Assembly (NCBI GenBank): GCA_038230275.1
Contig: JBBRNO010000200.1
Span: forward strand, 1-9,280
Source: JANXXV01 sp038230275
GTDB lineage: Bacteria; Acidobacteriota; Terriglobia; Bryobacterales; Bryobacteraceae
Direction of reading: 5' to 3'
DNA length: 9,280 nucleotides
The notes under the pieces were generated by a model. It saw only the letters and a program-made list of their open reading frames with translations. It made no database searches and was not told the origin of the DNA. Positions 1-5,482 of the stretch are shown here, piece after piece. The number at the start of each line of letters is the position of its first letter. The first letter of the stretch is position 1. The position numbers were made by a program, and so were the translations under genes.

Positions 1-792
1 CTCACGGTCTCGCCAATAGTCGATAGCTCTGGCCGGGTAATCAATGCCTCCACGGTTGCCCGCGACATCTCTCAGCAGAAGGTTTCAGAAGTGGCGCTTC
101 GCAGCCTGAACCAGGATTTGGAGCATTTCGCATACGCCGCGTCTCACGATTTGCAAGAGCCCCTTCGCATGGTAACCAGCTATACGCAGCTTCTCGCCAG
201 GCAATATAAGGGCAAACTGGACCAGCAGGCTGACGAGTTCATCTCCCGAGCCGTGGAAGGTGCGCACCGCATGGAAATGCTGCTCAAGGGCCTGCGTGAC
301 TATTGGGCGGTAAACGACGGCCGGGTGGACCAAAGCGTTCTTATAGACTGCAACAAGGTTCTTGAGAAAACGCTGAAGTATTTGGATGCGCGAATTCAGG
401 AAAGTGGCGCCCAGGTCACGCATGATCCCTTGCCCATGGTAATGGCCGAAGAACTGCCATTGCTGTTGATGTTCCAAAACCTCATAACCAACGGTCTGAA
501 ATATCACCGGCAGGGACACAAGCCGCAGATCCACATCTCGGCGATAAGGGCCGCAAACGCCTGGAGCTTTTCTGTGCGCGACAACGGCATCGGCATCGAA
601 CCGCAATACTTGGAATCCATCTTCGCGCCCTTCAAACGGCTCCACGGAGCCGAGTACTCTGGCAGCGGGATCGGTCTGGCCATTTGTCAAAAGATTGCCC
701 AGCGGTACCGCGGCCGCATTTGGGTCGAATCCGTCCCATTGCAAGGTTCGACATTTCACTTCACCATCCCGGCGTTAGGAAATGAAGGATGA
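1..792 (+). CDS. PAS-containing sensor histidine kinase, C-terminal part (5' end outside window)
   Basis: The reading frame is open from base 1, so the gene begins upstream; the GTG at 91 is internal. Visible codons 1-28 resemble the end of a PAS/PAC domain (VARDISQQK). A HisKA dimerisation domain follows, with the phospho-acceptor His at visible codon 49 in the H-box SHDLQEPL. The HATPase_c domain follows, with N-box NLITNGLKYH, G1 box DNGIGIEP (from base 580), F-box FAPFKRLH and G2 box GSGIGLAICQ, so every catalytic box is present. The order PAS-HisKA-HATPase and the H-box wording match the Cph1/phytochrome-like kinase group. The protein autophosphorylates on His and should pass the phosphate to the response regulator whose start codon overlaps its stop (ATGA). 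The visible part has no membrane segment and the sensory input lies outside the window. Function as a kinase is secure; the signal is unknown. Confidence 0.93.
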   Translation, partial: LTVSPIVDSSGRVINASTVARDISQQKVSEVALRSLNQDLEHFAYAASHDLQEPLRMVTSYTQLLARQYKGKLDQQADEFISRAVEGAHRMEMLLKGLRDYWAVNDGRVDQSVLIDCNKVLEKTLKYLDARIQESGAQVTHDPLPMVMAEELPLLLMFQNLITNGLKYHRQGHKPQIHISAIRAANAWSFSVRDNGIGIEPQYLESIFAPFKRLHGAEYSGSGIGLAICQKIAQRYRGRIWVESVPLQGSTFHFTIPALGNEG

Positions 793-1199
793 GCGCATCC
801 AGAATTGTACTGATAGAGGATAATTCCGCCGACGTTTTTCTGATTGAAATGGCGTTGAAGGAGAGCGGCATTGTTTATGAGATGACCAGATATCAAAACG
901 GGGAAGAAGCCGTGGACTCGCTCTGTCCGCCGCAAGGACCAACGCCAAATACACTTCATCCGGATGTCATACTCCTCGATTTAAATACGCCCAAAAGCGA
1001 TGGCTTCGCGGTACTCGAGAAACTGAGACAAGCACCCCATCTTGCCGGCGTACCGATTGCGATAGTCACTTCCTCGCAAGCCACCAGCGACAAGTACCGG
1101 GTAGGCATCATACGCCGCACCCGCTACATAGAAAAGCCTTCGAACTTGGAAGAGTTTCTCACAACCGTCGGCCAGGCGGTAAAAGAGATGTTGGCCTGA
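789..1199 (+). CDS. Single-domain response regulator, Rcp1/CheY-like
   Basis: This 136-residue protein is a stand-alone receiver domain with no output domain. Visible key residues are the acidic pair E10-D11, the phospho-acceptor D64 in LLDLNTPK, the switch Thr/Ser around T94-S95 (VTSS) and K116 in YIEKP. The longer loop between helix 2 and strand 3 and the DLNxP wording are typical of Rcp1-type regulators paired with phytochrome-like kinases. The ATG overlaps the kinase stop by 4 bp (ATGA), with an AGGA at 777-780 as a likely ribosome site, so the two are translationally coupled and almost certainly cognate. One oddity: the conserved Gly-Ala before strand 5 is replaced by Arg-Arg (R109-R110). 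The partner acting downstream of the phosphorylated regulator is not encoded in the window. Confidence 0.93.
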   Translation: MSASRIVLIEDNSADVFLIEMALKESGIVYEMTRYQNGEEAVDSLCPPQGPTPNTLHPDVILLDLNTPKSDGFAVLEKLRQAPHLAGVPIAIVTSSQATSDKYRVGIIRRTRYIEKPSNLEEFLTTVGQAVKEMLA

Positions 1200-1381
1200 A
1201 GCATCCATAAAACGGGGAAGTACTTTCTAGCGGTTTACCCCACAGCGAGCACGGCTGGGCGTTCATTGCCCGTGTCTCACACCAGGGGTTCGCCTCATAA
1301 CTCCACGCACCCATCTGCAAGGTCCCCTGGATGACCAGCCCCGGCATCCCATTCATTCCATTTAACCCAGCCATAGGTTTT
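1200..1381. other. Intergenic stretch with no recognisable gene
   Basis: This lies between the response regulator stop and the 3' end of the truncated PIN-like gene. Short open frames exist on both strands but none resembles a known family or has a convincing ribosome site. A GGGG (from about 1214) and a CCCC (about 1238) after the response regulator could form only a weak stem, without a T-run, so no terminator is called. The segment may be debris from the same decay or rearrangement that truncated the neighbouring toxin-like gene. Confidence 0.4.
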
Positions 1382-1648
1382 TCACCCTAACGGGATCCAT
1401 CGGCGGATTCTGGTCCAGCCGTTCGTATCGATTACGACAAGCGCCAATTTGCGTCCAGTTAGATTTCGCTGGTAACGGATACTTTTGTCGCTAGTGACCA
1501 ACACATCGAATCCGGTGGCCTCAGCGGTTCCGAGTAGATCTCCATTTATCAATTCTGCCCAGCCGTGTTCGTATTCCGTCTCAACTTGGTGCCCGATCAG
1601 CGAGTACCGTAGCGGCGCACGCGTATTGTGGTCGAAGCGTACACGCAT
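1382..1648 (-). CDS. DUF5615 PIN-like toxin-type protein, C-terminally truncated
   Basis: The 88-residue product matches my knowledge of the DUF5615 (PIN-like, VapC/Mut7-C-related) family, usually about 105-120 residues and normally the second gene of a DUF433-DUF5615 pair. Family hallmarks visible are the N-terminal MRVRFDHNT with D6, the NGDLL segment with D37, and FDVLVTSDKS with D48 and D54, then a RYQRNLTGRK block. These acidic residues are the expected metal ligands of a PIN-like nuclease fold. After TRIRRW (residue 84) the frame ends with IPLG and a TGA, so about 20-30 C-terminal residues are missing; I found no continuation in the other two frames. ATG at 1648 is 9 bases after the ancestral antitoxin stop, as expected for an operon. 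Whether it is still expressed or toxic is unknown; the lost C-terminus and broken partner suggest decay. Confidence 0.72.
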   Translation of the reverse strand: MRVRFDHNTRAPLRYSLIGHQVETEYEHGWAELINGDLLGTAEATGFDVLVTSDKSIRYQRNLTGRKLALVVIDTNGWTRIRRWIPLG

Positions 1649-1657
1649 CGGCTCATT

Positions 1658-1884
1658 TTACGCCGTGACTGGTTCGTTTAGGCTGCGGGAAGCGTGTTCC
1701 AGAACAAGGTTCACTTGCGCCCGGAAACCACTCCACGAACTCGTCGACCGTAGCGCCGCCTTCCAGATTCGAGCAGAGGGCAGAAACCGGAACCCGAGTT
1801 CCACACTGCTATTGTCACCGGGACTGACGGCCGTCCGCTACCAATGACGATGCGACTCGATGTCCTTTGGGTCCTCCCGCGCAT
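1658..1884 (-). pseudogene. Decayed DUF433 antitoxin-like gene
   Basis: No single frame covers it, but three frame blocks in order spell a DUF433 protein. Block 1 (from about 1854) reads RIVIGSGRPS. Block 2 (from 1802) reads GTRVPVSALCSNLEGG and then ATVDEFVEWFPG, the family's most recognisable stretch. Block 3 (from 1717) reads QVNLVLEHASRSLNEPVTA and ends at TAA 1658-1660. Between blocks 2 and 3 a small deletion (family spacing suggests about 11 bases, 3n+2) shifts the frame. Between blocks 1 and 2 the frame changes again and block 2's own frame has a TAG at 1809-1811 just upstream. ATG 1884 is a possible original start but is uncertain. DUF433 proteins are the usual upstream partners of DUF5615 proteins, and the truncated partner lies 9 bases downstream. 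The mapping is read directly; the deletion size is inferred. Confidence 0.75.
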
Positions 1885-2026
1885 GGATTGGAACCTCGGT
1901 TGCCGGAACTCGGTCAAAATTCCGCGGCCCACTCATTCAGTTTGGCTATATCTCAAACATGGTCAGAGTGACATTCCAAGCATTTCGAACCTTCCTCTCA
2001 AAAACACCTGTTATCCTGACTACGTA

Positions 2027-3703
2027 ATGCCTGTAATAATAATGATTGCCCTCGGCCTGCTGGTCGCGCCCTCCAGTTACGCCCAAAGTTCGGCCCTCCT
2101 CGACATCCTTACCCAGGAACTCGACCGCAATTTCACCACATTGAAACAGAAGGCCGATCCCGCGCCCTACTACCTGGCATACTCCGTCGTGGAGCAGCAG
2201 GTCCAAGTGGTCTCGGGCAGCATGGGCACGCTGCAATCCCGGAATCAAGGGCACTCCCGAACGCTCGACGTTTCCATTCGAGTCGGCTCTAACAAGCTCG
2301 ACAATTACCACATCGTGGGCGGAGAGCGTCCGCAATTCACCTCCGCCACGCCCATCGCTATCGAGGACAGCCCCAATTCCATCAAGCGCCGTCTCTGGCT
2401 CGAGACGGACCGTACCTTTCGCGGTGCTTCTCAGCGCCTGATCAATCTGAAAACCAGCACGCAGGTCAATGTGACCGCGGAAGACACCTCGGATGATTTC
2501 TCGAAAGACGAACCTTCCAAGTACGTGGAGCCTGTCAAGAAACTATCTGGCTCGCCGGACGATTGGACCGACCGTGTCCGCAAATGGTCAGGCGAGTTAA
2601 CGAAATATTCCGGTGTACTGTCGTCCAACGTCACCGTTATCATGCAGCGCGAAACCAAGTATCTGGTGAATACCGAAGGCACGCGCATCCAGCATGGCCG
2701 CGGTTTCGCGCGCATCCTGATCAGCGCTCAAGGCAAGGCATCGGACGGCATGGACCTCTCCGCGTCCGATACGTTTGAAGCCGAAGACGCCGGCGGCCTG
2801 CCCAAGGACGCAGAGATTCTTGCCGCGGTTAACCGCGTGGGCAAAGATCTGAAGGACCTGCTCAACGCCCCGCTGGTGGACCCGTTTGTCGGCCCCGCCA
2901 TTCTTTCCGGCCGCGCCTCGGGCGTCTTTTTTCATGAAATCTTCGGCCATCGCATTGAAGGCCATCGCCAGCGCGATGAAACCGACGGGCAGACCTTCAC
3001 CAAGAGCGTAAATGGCAAGGTTCTGCCTGATTTTCTTTCGGTAGTCTTCGACCCCACCAAGAAGAACGTAGCCGGCATGGACTTGAATGGAACCTACCTT
3101 TACGACGACGAAGGCGTGAAGGCCCGCCGCGTACCGCTAGTCGAAAATGGAGTGCTCAAAACCTTCTTGATGTCCCGCTCTCCCATCAAAGGATTTCCGC
3201 AATCGAACGGGCACGGCCGCAAGCAGGCCGGCGCGGAAGTGGTCTCCCGGCAATCGAACCTCCTCGTCGAATCGTCAAAGAGCGTTCCCGAAGCAAGACT
3301 GCGAGAGATGCTGGTCGAGGAGATCAAGCGCCAGGGAAAACCATATGGATTCTATTTCAGTAACATCACCGGCGGGTTCACTACCACGGGCCGGCGCGGC
3401 GCGCAAGCTTTCAAAGTGATTCCACTGGTGGTGTATCGGGTATATCCGGATGGGCGTCCGGATCAGCTTGTGCGCGGCGTCGACATCGTGGGAACACCGC
3501 TCTCCAGCTTCGCAAAGATTCTGGCCACGTCTGATAAACCGGAAGTCTTCAACGGTTACTGCGGCGCCGAATCGGGCAGCGTCCCGGTCTCCGCCGTCTC
3601 GCCTGCCATCCTGGTTTCAGAACTCGAAATTCAGAAGAAAGAAAAAGGCAACGACCGGCCTCCGCTGCTGGCGCCGCCCATGATCTCCGGAGGCCTTCAG
3701 TGA
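2027..3703 (+). CDS. Exported TldD-like metalloprotease (TldD/PmbA, peptidase U62 family), catalytically complete
   Basis: From ATG 2027 the product is 558 residues, longer than cytoplasmic TldD (about 480). Residues 1-20 form a hydrophobic signal peptide ending SSYAQ, so the mature protein should act outside the cytoplasm. An N-terminal domain (about 21-280) precedes the metal site: HEIFGH at residues 303-308 gives the HExxxH motif of TldD. Further on come DDEGVKARR, SNGHGRKQAG and, near the C-terminus, NGYCGAESGS with C512, equivalent to the third metal-ligand Cys of TldD. All three ligands are therefore present. The frame stays open upstream to an ATG at 1844, but that would bury the signal peptide behind some 60 residues and overlap the antitoxin remnant, so 2027 is preferred although no strong ribosome site precedes it. 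No convincing promoter was seen in 1885-2026. It overlaps the next gene by 4 bp. Substrate unknown. Confidence 0.88.
   Translation: MPVIIMIALGLLVAPSSYAQSSALLDILTQELDRNFTTLKQKADPAPYYLAYSVVEQQVQVVSGSMGTLQSRNQGHSRTLDVSIRVGSNKLDNYHIVGGERPQFTSATPIAIEDSPNSIKRRLWLETDRTFRGASQRLINLKTSTQVNVTAEDTSDDFSKDEPSKYVEPVKKLSGSPDDWTDRVRKWSGELTKYSGVLSSNVTVIMQRETKYLVNTEGTRIQHGRGFARILISAQGKASDGMDLSASDTFEAEDAGGLPKDAEILAAVNRVGKDLKDLLNAPLVDPFVGPAILSGRASGVFFHEIFGHRIEGHRQRDETDGQTFTKSVNGKVLPDFLSVVFDPTKKNVAGMDLNGTYLYDDEGVKARRVPLVENGVLKTFLMSRSPIKGFPQSNGHGRKQAGAEVVSRQSNLLVESSKSVPEARLREMLVEEIKRQGKPYGFYFSNITGGFTTTGRRGAQAFKVIPLVVYRVYPDGRPDQLVRGVDIVGTPLSSFAKILATSDKPEVFNGYCGAESGSVPVSAVSPAILVSELEIQKKEKGNDRPPLLAPPMISGGLQ
3689..3693 (+). 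promoter_or_regulatory. Shine-Dalgarno deciding a GTG start
   Basis: GGAGG lies inside the end of the upstream TldD-like gene, six bases before the GTG at 3700. It supports the GTG as the true start of the second TldD-family gene, giving a GTGA stop/start overlap. Confidence 0.8.
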
Positions 3704-5481
3704 AGTTCGTTGCAATACTTCTGACGTTATTCACGCGGTCCCTTCTTTTGGCCGACGAGAAGGCCGCGCCCGCCGCAACAGCGCAGGGTGACCCCATTCT
3801 GCGTGCCATGGTGGACGAACTGAACCGCGCCAAGTTGCTCAGCGTGGCCAATCTCGACGTGCCCTACTACATCGAATACGCAATGGACGACGCCCAAAAC
3901 TTTACGGTTGCCGCGTCACTTGGCGGCTTGCTTTCGGTGACGAACAATCACGGCCGGTTGCCCACTACACGAGTGCGCGTGGGTGATTATAAGTTCGACA
4001 ACACGAATTATCTCTATAGCGAATATTTCTCCGGCTCCCGTTACGATCCCGACAATCTAACGCTCGATGACAACTACGGCGTGCTTCGTCATAGCCTCTG
4101 GTTGTCCACCGACCGCGCCTATAAGACCGCGGTGGAGGCCATCGCCCGCAAGCGCGCAGCTCTGAAAAACATTACTCAGAATCAGGACTTACCGGACTTC
4201 TGGAAAGCGCAACCGTTTCAAAAGATTCTTCCCATCCAGCGTCAGAATGTCGACTCGCCGAAGTGGACCTCGCGCGTCAGGGACTTCTCAGCCATCTTCA
4301 GCCGCTACCCGGAAGTGCTCGGCTCGGCGGTCCAGTTCACTTCATTGCAATCCACGCACTACATGCTGAATTCGGAAGGCACCACCATTCGCATTCCCGA
4401 TTCCGTCTTCTTCCTGCAAGCCCGTGGCGCCGGCCAGGCTCCTGACGGCATGACGGTGCGCGATGCCATCGTGATGCAGTCCCTGGAAGTCGGCAAGCTG
4501 CCTTCCGAGGCAGAGATGCAGAAGGCAATTACTGACGTGGCCGAACACGTCAAGGCGTTAACGGCAGCCCCGGTTGGCGAGGTTTATTCCGGCCCTGTTC
4601 TGGTGGAAGGAATAGCATCCGCGCAGATTTTCGCGGAACTGCTGGGCGGCAATCTCAACGTCCCCCGGAAGCCCATCGGTGAGCCCGGCCGTCCCGTGCC
4701 GTTCTTCGCCAGTGACCTCGAAGGGCGCATCGGATCGCGCATTCTGCCGGAATTTCTGAGCGTGGTCGACGATCCATCGCAGACCTCCTTCAACGGCATT
4801 CCGCTGTTCGGACAGTATGAAGTGGATGAGGAAGGCGTAGTGCCAAAGCCGCTCACCATTGTGGAAAAAGGAAAGCTGCAAAACCTGCTGCTGACGCGCC
4901 AACCCATTAAAGGGTTTGATGCCTCCAACGGCCACGCACGCCTACCTGGTGGTTCCGGCGCGCGCACGGCCGCATTTAGCAATCTGTTCGTACGCTCCAG
5001 CGAATCTGTCAAAGGCGAGCAGCTGAAAAAGCGCCTTATTGAGATGTGCAAGCAGCGCAACAAACCGTACGGCATCATTGTGCGCAAGATGGATTATCCG
5101 TCCTCAGCCGCGGTGGATGAAGTGCGCCGCATTATGACCGGCATCTCGCAGTCCGGCGGGTCCTCGAAGCCAGTCAGCATACCGCTGCTGGTCTATCGGA
5201 TTTACCCCGACGGAAAAGAGGAGTTGGTGCGCGGTGTGCGCTTTCGCGGCCTGACCGTCCGTTCGTTGAAAGACATAATGGCCGTCTCGGAAGAGACGTT
5301 CGTGTTTCATATCATGGACAATCTGGCTCCGTTCGCGCTGATGGGCGCGGGCGGCTACATCACCGCCGAATCCGTGGTCGCGCCGTCCATGTTGTTTGAA
5401 GACCTGGAGCTGGAAAAGCCGCAGGACGATCAACCGAAGCTGCCCATTGTCCCTCCGCCACCGCTGACTGCCTCGCGCTAA
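3700..5481 (+). CDS. Exported TldE/PmbA-like protein lacking the metal-binding residues
   Basis: This 593-residue paralogue of the preceding gene begins at GTG 3700 behind a strong GGAGG. Residues 1-18 (MKFVAILLTLFTRSLLLA) look like a signal peptide. The two proteins align through the TldD core: RILPEFLSVVDDP, EVDEEGVVPKP, RQPIKGFDASNGHAR, and LLVYRIYPDGKEELVRGV in the C-terminal part. At the metal site the upstream HEIFGH is replaced by AELLGG (residues 312-317): both His are gone and only the Glu (E313) remains. The C-terminal Cys is also gone (LMGAGGYITAES). It should therefore be non-catalytic, like TldE/PmbA in the E. coli TldD-TldE heterodimer, and a likely structural or substrate-binding partner of the upstream protein. 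The C-terminus is proline-rich (PIVPPPPL). It ends one base before the lptFG ATG. Family assignment is firm; heterodimer formation is inference. Confidence 0.87.
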   Translation: MKFVAILLTLFTRSLLLADEKAAPAATAQGDPILRAMVDELNRAKLLSVANLDVPYYIEYAMDDAQNFTVAASLGGLLSVTNNHGRLPTTRVRVGDYKFDNTNYLYSEYFSGSRYDPDNLTLDDNYGVLRHSLWLSTDRAYKTAVEAIARKRAALKNITQNQDLPDFWKAQPFQKILPIQRQNVDSPKWTSRVRDFSAIFSRYPEVLGSAVQFTSLQSTHYMLNSEGTTIRIPDSVFFLQARGAGQAPDGMTVRDAIVMQSLEVGKLPSEAEMQKAITDVAEHVKALTAAPVGEVYSGPVLVEGIASAQIFAELLGGNLNVPRKPIGEPGRPVPFFASDLEGRIGSRILPEFLSVVDDPSQTSFNGIPLFGQYEVDEEGVVPKPLTIVEKGKLQNLLLTRQPIKGFDASNGHARLPGGSGARTAAFSNLFVRSSESVKGEQLKKRLIEMCKQRNKPYGIIVRKMDYPSSAAVDEVRRIMTGISQSGGSSKPVSIPLLVYRIYPDGKEELVRGVRFRGLTVRSLKDIMAVSEETFVFHIMDNLAPFALMGAGGYITAESVVAPSMLFEDLELEKPQDDQPKLPIVPPPPLTASR

Positions 5482-5482
5482 T

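Noticed and set aside
85..759. 224-codon open frame on the minus strand opposite the histidine kinase
   Set aside because: It is antisense to a gene with complete kinase motifs, has no recognisable family, and is a by-product of codon bias.
1213..1242. Terminator after the response regulator (GGGG ... CCCC)
   Set aside because: Only four pairs hold before mismatches and no T-run follows.
1159..1374. 71-codon minus-strand open frame overlapping the end of the response regulator
   Set aside because: It overlaps a real gene, has no clear ribosome site and no recognisable family. I also tested it as the missing C-terminus of the PIN-like protein and it does not fit.
1485..1847. 120-codon plus-strand open frame
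   Set aside because: It is antisense to both the PIN-like gene and the DUF433 remnant, which carry real family motifs; its own translation matches nothing I recognise.
1711..1932. 73-codon minus-strand open frame
   Set aside because: It is only one of the three frames of the decayed DUF433 gene; it reads the RIVI block correctly but then leaves the family frame.
1940..2026. Promoter upstream of the TldD-like gene (TATATC near 1947 or TATCCT near 2012)
   Set aside because: No -35 element at suitable spacing was found for either, so neither is called.
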